A stretch of 64,000 nt of DNA from Poriferisodalis sp026713105. GTDB lineage: Bacteria > Actinomycetota > Acidimicrobiia > Acidimicrobiales > Poriferisodalaceae. The translations under genes were made by a program, and so were the position numbers. Every line of letters starts with the position of its first letter. The first letter of the stretch is position 1. A model generated the notes under the pieces. It worked only from the letters and a program-made list of their open reading frames with translations. It made no database searches and was not told the DNA's origin. The stretch lies in assembly GCA_965115995.1 (NCBI GenBank), contig OZ220472.1, positions 806,001 to 870,000 of the forward strand. The letters run 5' to 3'. This document shows, piece by piece, positions 33,590 to 42,167 of the stretch.

Positions 33590-35062
33590 ATGACAGGCGC
33601 CACGAACACAGATCCGAACCTGATTCCGGCCACCGAGCTGGCCTCGTTGATCCGTCAGGGCAAGGTGTCGGCGGTCGAAGCTCTCGAAGGCGCGCTCGAC
33701 CGCTACGAGCGCTTCAACCCTGCGGTGAACGCGGTGATCGTGACCCGGATCGACGAGGCGCGTGAGCGGGCCGCCGCAGCCGACGCGGCGCTCGCAGCGG
33801 GGGAGTGCTGGGGGCCGCTGCACGGCGTGCCGATGACCATCAAGGAAGCCTTCGACTGGACAGGCACTCCCTCGACGTGGGGCAATCCAGCGTGGGCCGA
33901 CAACGTGGCCGAAAACGATGCCGTCACGGTCACTCGATACCTGGACGCCGGGGCGGTCATCTGGGGCAAGACCAACGTGCCGCTGATGCTGGGCGACTGG
34001 CAGAGCTTCAACGACATATACGGCTGCACCAACAATCCGTGGGATCTGACCCGCACACCGGGCGGTTCCTCAGGCGGCTCGGCGGCGGCACTGGCCACCG
34101 GCATGGCGTCGCTGGAGCTGGGCTCCGACATCGGTGCGTCCATCCGCAACCCTGCGCACTACTGCGGCGTGTTCGGCCACAAGCCGACGTTCGGGTTGGT
34201 ACCCGACGGGGGTCACGCGGTGCCCGGCGCATTGGTCGGAAGCGACATCGCGGTGTGCGGCCCGCTGGCGCGCAGCGCTGCCGATCTGGATCTGGCGCTC
34301 GATGTGCTCGCGGGGCCTGCCGGTCTCGACGCCGACGGCTACAGCGTGGCGCTGGGGTCCGAACCTCGAGACTCGCTAGGCGCGTTCCGGGTGGGCGTCA
34401 TGCTGGACACGCCGGTCATGCGGAATTCGACGGCGATGATCGACACCTTGCAGCGGGCAGTGGATGCGCTGGCAGCCGCTGGTGCCGATGTCAGCGAAGC
34501 CACACCCGATATCGACCAGCACGAGTTCAACGAGAACTACTTGATGCTGTTGCGCGCCGCCACGGGCGCGCTGGCCGACGACGTGATGTGGAACGACGCC
34601 CAGTCCCGCGCCCACCGGTACAACGACGGCGAAGGGGACTACCAGTCGCTGGTCGACTACGCGATGACGATGAGCCATCGCGAGTGGTTCGCCCACCACA
34701 ACAAGCGCGAGGGCTACCGGCAGGCGTGGGCCCGGTACTTCGACGACTATGACTTGCTGCTGTGCCCGATCGCCGCATCGGCGGCATTCGTCCATGACCA
34801 CACGGGCACCCGGCCAACTCGCACCATCGACATCGACGGCCGCCAGGAACTGGGTGTCGACCAGCTGTTCTGGGCCGGCTGGAGCTGCAGCGCGTATCTC
34901 CCCGGAACTGTCGCTCCGGTCGGGCTGACAACCGACGGCCTGAACCTCCCGGTGGGCATCCAGATCGTGGCCCCACACCTGGGCGACCGACGCGGCATCC
35001 GCTACGCGGCCCTCATCGAGCGCACCCTCGGCGGATTCGCCTCCCCGCCCGGCTACGAGTAG
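33590..35062 (+). CDS. amidase signature family enzyme
   Basis: 490 residues. The Ser-cisSer-Lys triad is complete: Lys85 (TIKEAF), cis-Ser160 (PGGSSGGSAAA) and nucleophile Ser184 (GSDIGASIRNP). The family hydrolyses amides to acids and ammonia and includes GatA, but no gatB or gatC is adjacent and the C-terminus is not GatA-like. ATG at 33590. With the second amidase at 39769 and the HyuA-HyuB fusion it suggests breakdown of an amide-containing compound. Confidence 0.9.
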   Translation: MTGATNTDPNLIPATELASLIRQGKVSAVEALEGALDRYERFNPAVNAVIVTRIDEARERAAAADAALAAGECWGPLHGVPMTIKEAFDWTGTPSTWGNPAWADNVAENDAVTVTRYLDAGAVIWGKTNVPLMLGDWQSFNDIYGCTNNPWDLTRTPGGSSGGSAAALATGMASLELGSDIGASIRNPAHYCGVFGHKPTFGLVPDGGHAVPGALVGSDIAVCGPLARSAADLDLALDVLAGPAGLDADGYSVALGSEPRDSLGAFRVGVMLDTPVMRNSTAMIDTLQRAVDALAAAGADVSEATPDIDQHEFNENYLMLLRAATGALADDVMWNDAQSRAHRYNDGEGDYQSLVDYAMTMSHREWFAHHNKREGYRQAWARYFDDYDLLLCPIAASAAFVHDHTGTRPTRTIDIDGRQELGVDQLFWAGWSCSAYLPGTVAPVGLTTDGLNLPVGIQIVAPHLGDRRGIRYAALIERTLGGFASPPGYE

Positions 35063-35141
35063 CCGCCCCACGCGTCGGAACCCCAGCGCTGCGGTCGATA
35101 GTCGGGCGTGCAGGTCGAGCGGTCTGCTAGAGAACTAGGCC

Positions 35142-36017
35142 GTGAGTGACACTGAAGCGGCCGTTGATGAGGCCCTAGACGAATTGCTGGACCTGCTGGA
35201 CCTGCAGCAGAACGACAACGGCTCGGACACGTTCCGGGGCAAGGGCTCCGGGTTTGACGAATTCGGCCTCTACGGCGGGCATGTGCTGGCGCAGGCGGTT
35301 GTCGCGGCGCAGCGGACGGTGGACGATGATCGGCCGATGAACTCGGTGCATGCGGTGTTCCTGCGAGGCGGGGACGGCCTGGCCGAGGTCGACTACCGGG
35401 TGGATCGTGTGCGCGATGGGCGGTCGTTTTGCACACGCCGATCGCAGGCTTTCCAATCCGACCGCCTGATCTTCGAGCTCACCGCGACCTTCCATGTCCC
35501 CGAGACGGGCAAGGTCGACATTGCGACCCCGATGTCTCCTGACGTGCCGCCGCCCACCTCGGTACCCACCTACCAAGAGTGCATCGCGCAGGTGGGTCCC
35601 ATCTTCGGCGAGCAGTGGTCGTACATGACCCGGCCGGTCGAGCACCGGCTCGTGCACGCCCCCTGGGCGCCGTCGGGGCCATCACCGCGAGGCGGCATCG
35701 ACTACTGGTTCCGGGCCCCCCGCCGGCTGCCCGACGACCCGGCAATTCACGAAGCGATCATCGCCTACATGAGCGACGACTGCCTCGCCGACAACGTGAT
35801 CGTGCCCTACGGGGTCACCTGGCTGGACAGCGAGGTCCAAGTCGTCAGTCTCGATCACGCCATGTGGTTCCATGAGCCGGCCCGGGCCGACGAGTGGATC
35901 TATTGCGAGCAGCGACCACTGGCTGCCCGCAGCAACCGAGGCACCGCCGAAGCCCGCTTCTGGCAGAACGGCCGGCTGGTCGCCACCGCGCTGCAAGAAG
36001 CTCTCGCCCGCCTCTAA
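35142..36017 (+). CDS. acyl-CoA thioesterase II (TesB-like)
   Basis: 291 residues, double hot-dog fold. N-terminal hot-dog with FDEFGLYGGHVLAQAVVAAQRTVDDDRPMNSVHAVFLRGG, C-terminal hot-dog ending DHAMWFHEPARADEWIYCEQRPLAARSNRGTAEARFW. The Asp-Gln/Ser-type active site (LDHAMWFH) is in place. GTG start at 35142. The enzyme frees CoA from acyl-CoAs and fits with the CoA ligases and transferases nearby. Its 3' end is 30 bp from the convergent RCC1-like gene. Confidence 0.88.
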   Translation: MSDTEAAVDEALDELLDLLDLQQNDNGSDTFRGKGSGFDEFGLYGGHVLAQAVVAAQRTVDDDRPMNSVHAVFLRGGDGLAEVDYRVDRVRDGRSFCTRRSQAFQSDRLIFELTATFHVPETGKVDIATPMSPDVPPPTSVPTYQECIAQVGPIFGEQWSYMTRPVEHRLVHAPWAPSGPSPRGGIDYWFRAPRRLPDDPAIHEAIIAYMSDDCLADNVIVPYGVTWLDSEVQVVSLDHAMWFHEPARADEWIYCEQRPLAARSNRGTAEARFWQNGRLVATALQEALARL

Positions 36018-36047
36018 GTCTGCGGGGTAGCCGGGCGTCGGCCGGGG

Positions 36048-37718
36048 CTAGCGCCCTCCGAGGTATCTGGCACCCCAGCTTCTGACGGTGCCGTTCCTGC
36101 CCAAACCAAACGAATCGAACCTGCTGACGCCTACTGACTTGAAGATCCCAGGAGGCGCGTCGGTTTGCCCGAAGTTGTTCCAGCCCCAGCAGGTCGCGGT
36201 GCCGTCGCTGCGAAGCCCACATGCATGGTAAGCACCGGCGGCGAGTGCGATGAACGTCCCTGACGGCGCGTCGGTTTGCCCGTTGTCGTTCCTGCCCCAG
36301 CAGGTCACGCTGCCGTTGCTGCGCACTCCGCAGCCAAAGCCAGCACCGCCGGACAGTGCGGTGAAGGTTCCCGACGGCGCGTCGGTTTGCTTGTAGTCGT
36401 TGTCGCCCCAGCAGGTCACCTTGCCGCTGCTTCGAAGCCCACAGGTATAGAAGTCGCCCGCGGCCAGTGCGGTGAACGTCCCCGAGGGTGGGTCCGTTCG
36501 CCCAGCGCCGTTGTAGCCCCAGCAGGTCGCGGTGCCGTCGCTGCGAAGCCCGCATGCATGCGAGCTTCCGACGGCTACTTCGGTGAAGCGCCCCGACGGC
36601 GGACTTGCCACCCCGGCTGTCCTGTCACCCCAGCAGGTCACGGTGCTGTCGCTGCGCACGGCGCATGCAGTCTCAGAGCCGGCGGCTACTTCGGTGAAGG
36701 TCCCCGACGGCGGGTCAAACGCTGCGTTCGGCCAGCTAGTCGTGTAGCCCCAGCACGTCACGGTGCTGTCGCTGCGCAAGCCGCACGCATACTGCCGACC
36801 GACCTTCAGCACGGTCAAGCCACCGGCGACGATTTCTGTTGTGGTGCTGGTCCCTGCTGTGGAGTCTCCGCTGGCGCGCTGTCCCACGAGCTGAGCTGTG
36901 CGCCAGCGATCTGACCCGGCGAGACGCGTCATGCCTCGTTCGGCAATCTTGGCCGTGGGCACCGCTGCCGTACCGCCCACGACGTAACCGCCCGGCGCCG
37001 CGACGGCGAGCCGCGCTCGCTGGCTGCGGGCCATGTAACCGCTGCGAGCTCCTGCCAGGATCACGCAGTCGGTACCGACGACACCGGCGAGCGTGACGGC
37101 GCTGTAGATGTCGGACTGGGCTGCGGCGTCAGAGGCGACAACGATGGGCACATCGCTGTTGCAATCGGATGCGATCCACGGCTCAGCGCCGCTCAGAAAC
37201 ACACCCGGCTCTTGCACGTCGGCCGGAGCATCCAGTGTCGTGTCGGGTGTGATGGGCGAGTCGGGCGTAGCGATTCCGGCAACCTCTCGTGCTTCATTGC
37301 CGATCAGATGTGCTGTCACCCAGCGGTCGGTGCCACCGATGCGCGTCAAGTTGCGGCTGTCGAGTTTGCTGGCAGGGACTGCAGCGGTGCCGCCCACGAC
37401 GTAGCCGCCCGCCGCTGCAGCGTCGAGACGTTCACGTTGAGCCGCGGGCATCGTTTCGCTGCGGGTCCCTGCCAGGACGACACAATCGGTGTTCACCGCT
37501 CCGGCGAGCGTGACGGCGCTGTAGATGTCGGACTGGGCTGCGGCGTCAGAGGCGACAACGATGGGCACATCGCTGCTGCAATCGGATGCGATCCACGGCT
37601 CAGCGCCGCTCAGGTACGCGCTTCCCGACTGCGCCGAGACGGGCACCGGTAGCCATGACAACCCAGCCAACAGCGCAAGCGGCGTAGCCGTCAGCACCAG
37701 CCAGGATCGCGTCGTCAC
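36048..37718 (-). CDS. exported CW_binding_2 / RCC1-repeat surface protein
   Basis: 556 residues. Signal peptide (residues 1-29, cleavage near VSA-QS), then two copies of a cell-wall-binding-type-2-like domain (each ending in T-R-I/L-x-G-x-D-R-W-x-T-A), then seven RCC1-like blades of about 37 residues: six carry a conserved Cys pair (ACGLRSDGTATCWG pattern) and end in DAPSGTF, the seventh has lost both Cys (FGLGRNGTVRSWG). The protein is probably a disulfide-stabilised seven-bladed propeller anchored at the cell surface. GTG at 37718 starts 3 bp before the CoA-transferase stop, so it is coupled to a catabolic operon, which is unexpected. Confidence 0.85.
   Translation of the reverse strand: MTTRSWLVLTATPLALLAGLSWLPVPVSAQSGSAYLSGAEPWIASDCSSDVPIVVASDAAAQSDIYSAVTLAGAVNTDCVVLAGTRSETMPAAQRERLDAAAAGGYVVGGTAAVPASKLDSRNLTRIGGTDRWVTAHLIGNEAREVAGIATPDSPITPDTTLDAPADVQEPGVFLSGAEPWIASDCNSDVPIVVASDAAAQSDIYSAVTLAGVVGTDCVILAGARSGYMARSQRARLAVAAPGGYVVGGTAAVPTAKIAERGMTRLAGSDRWRTAQLVGQRASGDSTAGTSTTTEIVAGGLTVLKVGRQYACGLRSDSTVTCWGYTTSWPNAAFDPPSGTFTEVAAGSETACAVRSDSTVTCWGDRTAGVASPPSGRFTEVAVGSSHACGLRSDGTATCWGYNGAGRTDPPSGTFTALAAGDFYTCGLRSSGKVTCWGDNDYKQTDAPSGTFTALSGGAGFGCGVRSNGSVTCWGRNDNGQTDAPSGTFIALAAGAYHACGLRSDGTATCWGWNNFGQTDAPPGIFKSVGVSRFDSFGLGRNGTVRSWGARYLGGR
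37084..37613. repeat. pair of 113-bp direct repeats, 112/113 identical
   Basis: Copy 1 is 37084-37196 and copy 2 is 37501-37613; they differ at one base (the T/C in CGCTG-T/C-TGCAATCGG). They encode the same part of the two wall-binding domains. Spacing of 417 bp is a multiple of three, so recombination would remove one domain and keep the frame. The rest of each domain is more diverged, which points to recent gene conversion. Confidence 0.9.
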
Positions 37719-37720
37719 CG

Positions 37721-38884
37721 TCAGGCGACGATGCCGTCGTTGCGGAGTGCTGCGATCTCGGCGCCTGAGCGGCCCAGCTCGGTCAGCACGTCATCGGTGT
37801 GCTCGCCCTTGGTTGGGGCTAGACGTTCCACCTGCGTGGGCGTCTTGCTGAACCGGGCCGGAAAGCGGGCGGTGCGGACCTGGCCGATGACGGGATGGTG
37901 GTGGGTGAGCACCGTCTCGTTGTGCTTCACCTGGGGGTCGTCGAACACTTCGGTGATATCCAGCACCGGCGCGCAGGGAACGTCGGCTTCCTCCAACGCC
38001 TTGAGCGCATCGGCTGTCGTGAACTCGCCGAGCAACTTGGCAAACACCTCTTGGTGTTCATTTGAGTTTCGTATCCGGGCTTCGCGCGTGGCGAAGCGAG
38101 GATCGTCGGCCAGATACGGCACGCCCAGCTTCCCGCACACGCGGGCGTACTGCTCGTCGGAGGGCCAGATGGCACCCACCCAGCCGTCCGCCGTCTGCCA
38201 CGGGCTGTACCACTCGCTGTAGGTGGGTGTGCGCGGGGCCTCGGGCACCGACTCGTTCCAGAAGTAGTCGAGCCACATCCACGACAGCGTCGAATCGAGC
38301 AGATTGACCTCGACGTGCTGGCCGCCGGCACCGCTCGCCCGCGCCAGCAAGGCTCCGAGGACGGCGGTGGCCCCCGTCATCGCGGTGGTCTTGTCTGCAG
38401 TGGCGGACTTGACGAAGTCGCCTCCCTGCGCCGCGGTCATGCCGGTCAACGACTGGATGATCGGGTCATACACCGGCTGGTGCGCATAGGGCCCCGCGGG
38501 CCCGAAACCCGACACCGACAGGTACACGAGATCGGGGTTGATGGCGCTGAGATCGTCGTAGCCGATGCGCAGGCGCTCGGCCACGCCTGGTCGAAAGTTC
38601 TGGATGAAAACGTCGGCGCCCTCGACGAGTTGCAGCAGAATCTCGCGCCCGCGCTCATCGCGGATGTCGAGATCCATGCCGCGCTTGTTGCGGTGCATCT
38701 GGACCCAGCAGCCCGATTGGTCGTCGACGATTGCGCCGGTCAGGCGCATGACGTCCGAAGCGCCCACCTTCTCGATCAGCACCACATCGGCGCCCATCTC
38801 GGCGAGCTGTGTTGACACCCACGCGCCTGCGACGGCGCTCGACACATCGATCACGGTGATGCCTTCGAGCGGTCCTGTACCCAT
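37721..38884 (-). CDS. family III CoA-transferase (CaiB/BaiF)
   Basis: 387 residues. N-terminal VIDVSSAVAGAWVSTQLAEMGADVVLIEK and the catalytic Asp164 (ATADKTTAMTG) mark the formyl-CoA/carnitine CoA-transferase family, which moves CoA between carboxylates without free CoA. GEHTDDVLTELG is at the C-terminus. ATG 38884 is preceded by AGGAGG. Donor and acceptor acids are unknown. It is followed by the surface protein gene 3 bp away and preceded by an alpha/beta hydrolase 12 bp upstream in the same operon. Confidence 0.9.
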   Translation of the reverse strand: MGTGPLEGITVIDVSSAVAGAWVSTQLAEMGADVVLIEKVGASDVMRLTGAIVDDQSGCWVQMHRNKRGMDLDIRDERGREILLQLVEGADVFIQNFRPGVAERLRIGYDDLSAINPDLVYLSVSGFGPAGPYAHQPVYDPIIQSLTGMTAAQGGDFVKSATADKTTAMTGATAVLGALLARASGAGGQHVEVNLLDSTLSWMWLDYFWNESVPEAPRTPTYSEWYSPWQTADGWVGAIWPSDEQYARVCGKLGVPYLADDPRFATREARIRNSNEHQEVFAKLLGEFTTADALKALEEADVPCAPVLDITEVFDDPQVKHNETVLTHHHPVIGQVRTARFPARFSKTPTQVERLAPTKGEHTDDVLTELGRSGAEIAALRNDGIVA

Positions 38885-38895
38885 GTGTGCCTCCT

Positions 38896-39705
38896 CTAGC
38901 GAGCGCGGGGCGCCTCGGCGTGTTGCCGCATGAATCTGGTGGCAGCGGCGTTCCATCCTGCGGGGTCCTGAGCGTTGACCGCGTGGGAGGCCGCCAAGTC
39001 GGCGATCTCCAAGTCGGGAATCTGGCGCACCCTCGGGAGCAGCTGCTGGAAGCGGCCTTCCTCGGTGCCGTTGGTGAGCAGGACCGGCACGGCGACATCG
39101 GCGAGACGGTCCCCGAGCGGGACACCCGCATTCGTGAGGCGGAACGAGCGGGCGAGTCCCGTCGCATCGTGCTCGGAGAATTCGCCGGCCAGCTTGGCGC
39201 GAACCTCGGGCGAGATGCGCTTCGAACGCCCTGGGTTGATCCAGCTGTCGCGCAGGACCTCGACGCCGTGTGCCTCGAGCTCGAGCGCCCGTTCCTCCAC
39301 CATGGTCTCGGTTCGCTCGGCCCACACTGCGGGTTCGCTGAATGCCGATGAGGAATTGGTGATCACCGCGCCAATCACGTGCGCGTGGTGTGCGAGCACG
39401 TAGTGCAGTGCGAGCGCGCCTCCCAGCGATTGGCCGATCATCCAGACCCGCTCGGCGTCGAGCTCGGCACGCAACCGCTCGAACTCAGCCACATAGCCAG
39501 GCGGTCGATACCGCTCGGGGTCCGCAGGGCTGGGTGATCGGCCGTGGCCCCACAGTTCGATGACCACCGGGCGACAGACCGTCTGCAGCGCGCCGAGGTT
39601 GTCATCCCAGTAGGAGCGGCTGCCGAGCGCACCGTGCACGAGGAACGCCAGCGGGCCTTCCCCGTCGTGGGCAACTGCGTGCAGATGTTCTGTTCCCGCA
39701 GTCAT
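38896..39705 (-). CDS. alpha/beta hydrolase (Ser type)
   Basis: 269 residues. Oxyanion motif LVHGALGSRSYW and nucleophile elbow GQSLGGALALHY with Ser; a lid domain follows. His is likely in the C-terminal LAASHAVNAQDP region. Similar to 3-oxoadipate enol-lactonase-type hydrolases in general layout, but no diagnostic motif is seen. ATG at 39705, 63 bp after the amidase stop on the same strand; probably one operon with amidase, CoA-transferase and the surface protein. Confidence 0.82.
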   Translation of the reverse strand: MTAGTEHLHAVAHDGEGPLAFLVHGALGSRSYWDDNLGALQTVCRPVVIELWGHGRSPSPADPERYRPPGYVAEFERLRAELDAERVWMIGQSLGGALALHYVLAHHAHVIGAVITNSSSAFSEPAVWAERTETMVEERALELEAHGVEVLRDSWINPGRSKRISPEVRAKLAGEFSEHDATGLARSFRLTNAGVPLGDRLADVAVPVLLTNGTEEGRFQQLLPRVRQIPDLEIADLAASHAVNAQDPAGWNAAATRFMRQHAEAPRAR

Positions 39706-39768
39706 GGCGCGTGGCTACGTGTCGGCAAGAGGCCTTCTTGGGTGGTGCTGAGACGGCCGCAGCGTCGC

Positions 39769-41223
39769 TCAGAATCCCGCGGGCCGCTCAAAGCCCCCGA
39801 GTGCCTCTTGTAGGAAGCGGCCCACGGCCAGGGTTGTGCGGTCCTCCAGGAAGGGCCCGGCGATCTGCACGCCTACCGGCAAATCGCCCCCGGCTGTCGG
39901 CACCGTGCCTACGGGCACCACCGTTGCTGGCAGCCACGACACGCCGGTGAGGCCCATCCACTTGATGATGTCGAAGTACGGCCGGATCTCGCCGTTCACC
40001 GTGATCCGGCGGTTGGTGGCGGGCCGGCTGTGGTCGTGACGGACGGCGGCCGTCGGCGCTACCGGCAGCAGCACCACGTCCCAATCGGTGAAGAACTCCT
40101 CCCAGCGCCTGCGTTGCTGCAGCCGGCGCTCATGCCAGCTCAGCCACTCACGGTGTCGCATCGCGGCGTACCAGATGCCCAAGTCGCCCTGAGGCTCGTC
40201 GTTCGACGCGGCGATCTCTTCGAGTTGAGCGAGCGTCCACGTCCCGGCTTCGGCGGCCGAGAGCAGATGCAGGAAGGTGTCGACGGCTTTCTCGAACGTG
40301 AATGTCGGACGGGCGTTGGTGTCGACACGCGCACCGGCCTGCTCCAGGGCGTTCGCTGCGCCCAGCAGCAGCTCCCGGTACTGGGTGTCGATCGGGCAGA
40401 GATCTTCGTCGAGCCACACCGCCACACGGAAATCGGAGATGTCGCTGTGGCGAGCCGGCGGGAGGTCGAGCGAGTAGGCCTTGGAATTCCACGCGTCGGG
40501 CCCAGCGAGAATGTCGAGCGCCATCTCGAGATCGTCGACGTCACGTGCCATCGGGCCGGCGACGGCGATGTCGGCCTGGCTGAGCGTGCCAGGCATGCCG
40601 GGAATCTGTCCGAGCGCAGACACGACGCCGTAGCTGGGCTTGTGTCCGGCGACGCCGGACCAGTGCGACGGGATGCGAATGGAGCCGCCGATGTCCGAGC
40701 CGAGCTCGAGCGGCGTGTAGCCGGCGGCCAGTGCCGCCCCCGAACCGCCCGAGGAACCGCCGGGAGTGTGCTCGATGTTGTACGGGTTGGCCGTGGTGCC
40801 ATAGACCTCGTTGTAGGACTGCGCGTCGCCTGCGAACAGCGGCAGGTTGGTCTTGGCGAACACAATTGCGCCTGCAGCCTTGTAGCGGGCGACCGGGTCG
40901 GCGTCGCTCTCGGGCACGAAGTCGGCCAGTGCCGGGGCCCCTGAGGTGGTGACCAGACCCTCGGTCTGGAACGAATCCTTGATGGTGATCGGCACGCCGT
41001 GCAGCGGTCCCAGCTCGTCGCCTCGCGCCACTGCAGCGTCCGCGGCATCCGCAGCTGCTCGGGCGCGCTCGGCGTCGAGGGCGACAACGGCATTGATCGG
41101 TCCGTCGAGTCGATCGACCCGTGCCAGTGCCGCTTCGAGCAGCTCCCGGGAGGAGACGTCCCCAGCTGCGATGGCGGCCGCAGTCTTGATCGTCGTCGCG
41201 TAGGCGAATTCGTCTGCGGCCAT
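39769..41223 (-). CDS. amidase signature family enzyme (second copy)
   Basis: 484 residues. Lys82 (TIKDSF), cis-Ser157 (PGGSSGGSGAA) and nucleophile Ser181 (GSDIGGSIRIPSHWSG) are all present. ATG 41223 has AGGAGG upstream, so the longer open frame before it is ignored. It is only moderately similar to the amidase at 33590 and is closer to the 6-aminohexanoate-cyclic-dimer/aryl-acylamidase type by its HTPGGSSGG and EIRPYFD segments, though substrate assignment is uncertain. It heads a four-gene minus-strand operon. Confidence 0.9.
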   Translation of the reverse strand: MAADEFAYATTIKTAAAIAAGDVSSRELLEAALARVDRLDGPINAVVALDAERARAAADAADAAVARGDELGPLHGVPITIKDSFQTEGLVTTSGAPALADFVPESDADPVARYKAAGAIVFAKTNLPLFAGDAQSYNEVYGTTANPYNIEHTPGGSSGGSGAALAAGYTPLELGSDIGGSIRIPSHWSGVAGHKPSYGVVSALGQIPGMPGTLSQADIAVAGPMARDVDDLEMALDILAGPDAWNSKAYSLDLPPARHSDISDFRVAVWLDEDLCPIDTQYRELLLGAANALEQAGARVDTNARPTFTFEKAVDTFLHLLSAAEAGTWTLAQLEEIAASNDEPQGDLGIWYAAMRHREWLSWHERRLQQRRRWEEFFTDWDVVLLPVAPTAAVRHDHSRPATNRRITVNGEIRPYFDIIKWMGLTGVSWLPATVVPVGTVPTAGGDLPVGVQIAGPFLEDRTTLAVGRFLQEALGGFERPAGF

Positions 41224-41387
41224 GTGTTGATCCTCCTGCGCTGGCAAGCCCTTGACAGCCGGTCTCGTGTCCAACGGTGCAGGCAACCTAGTTCGCCGCC
41301 TCTGCTCACCGCCTGCCCGTGCCAACAACGGAAAAGTCGTTTGCCCGCATTCGATGCCGGCACCACGGTAGGCAAGTGCGAAATTTC

Positions 41388-42047
41388 ATGAAATACATTG
41401 TCTTGGGGTTGAGTCTGATGCTGGTTGGTCTCTCGACGGCACCGGCGGCATCGGCTGGGCCGGCGCTCACACTGCGCAACGGCGGTACTGAACGGCCGGC
41501 GGCGCGTGACCCGGCGTTGGGCGGGCTGCACATTGAGGTGTTGAGTCGGGATCCGGCGCACCATGCAGAAAAGGTGGGCATGGCGGCCAATCGAGGCCTG
41601 TCGTCGTTCACGTTCCCGCGACCGGTGCCGTACTTCGCGCCGCCGGCGCATCGAGTGCGCACACTGGTCGGCGTCGACACTTGGTTCTGGGTGCCGACGG
41701 CGAGCTGGCGACCGATCGTGCGCATCGTTGCTGCCGGAAGCGTCGTCGTCACCTTGGTTGCCACACCGGTGGCCCTGCAACTGGTTCCCGGCGATGGATC
41801 AGTGTTGGTCTCGTGCCCCGGTCCGGGCCTGCCTTGGCTCGTGCCGGGCACTCGCTCGCCATGCAGTCACATCTTTCAACGTGCATCCACTGCCGGGAGG
41901 GCCGGTCGCTTCCGCGGCACCGTCCAGTCGGTCTGGATGGTGCGGTGGACGTCGAACACCGGGCTCGCGGGCACGGTCGGACCCGTCGTGGTGCCGACGC
42001 CCGTGTCATTGCGAGTGGTGGAGGCACAGCCGGTGCTGGAACGCTGA
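41388..42047 (+). CDS. exported protein of unknown function
   Basis: 219 residues if started at ATG 41388. Clear signal peptide (MKYIVLGLSLMLVGLSTAPAAS) with cleavage near ASA. The mature part has a GVDTWFWV motif near residue 95, seen in several exported actinobacterial proteins of unknown role, a long beta-rich remainder and two Cys (VLVSCPGPG, SPCSHIF). No recognised enzyme motif. No clear ribosome site; reverse-strand open frames overlap it, but they lack a signal peptide or any family motif. It does not obviously belong to the flanking catabolic operons. Confidence 0.55.
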   Translation: MKYIVLGLSLMLVGLSTAPAASAGPALTLRNGGTERPAARDPALGGLHIEVLSRDPAHHAEKVGMAANRGLSSFTFPRPVPYFAPPAHRVRTLVGVDTWFWVPTASWRPIVRIVAAGSVVVTLVATPVALQLVPGDGSVLVSCPGPGLPWLVPGTRSPCSHIFQRASTAGRAGRFRGTVQSVWMVRWTSNTGLAGTVGPVVVPTPVSLRVVEAQPVLER

Positions 42048-42167
42048 GAGGCTGAGCCGGTGGGCGCTGCGCCTGCCCCGTTCAGCGCTCTGGTGGTGCC
42101 GCACTAGCTTCGGCGCGCGACGAGAGAGCCGTGCGCGCGTGCTGCGGGGCGGGGAGAGGGGTTCGCT

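Noticed and set aside
36120..36840. CRISPR-like array in the RCC1 region
   Set aside because: The repeats are protein-coding blades of about 111 bp without constant short repeats and unique spacers.
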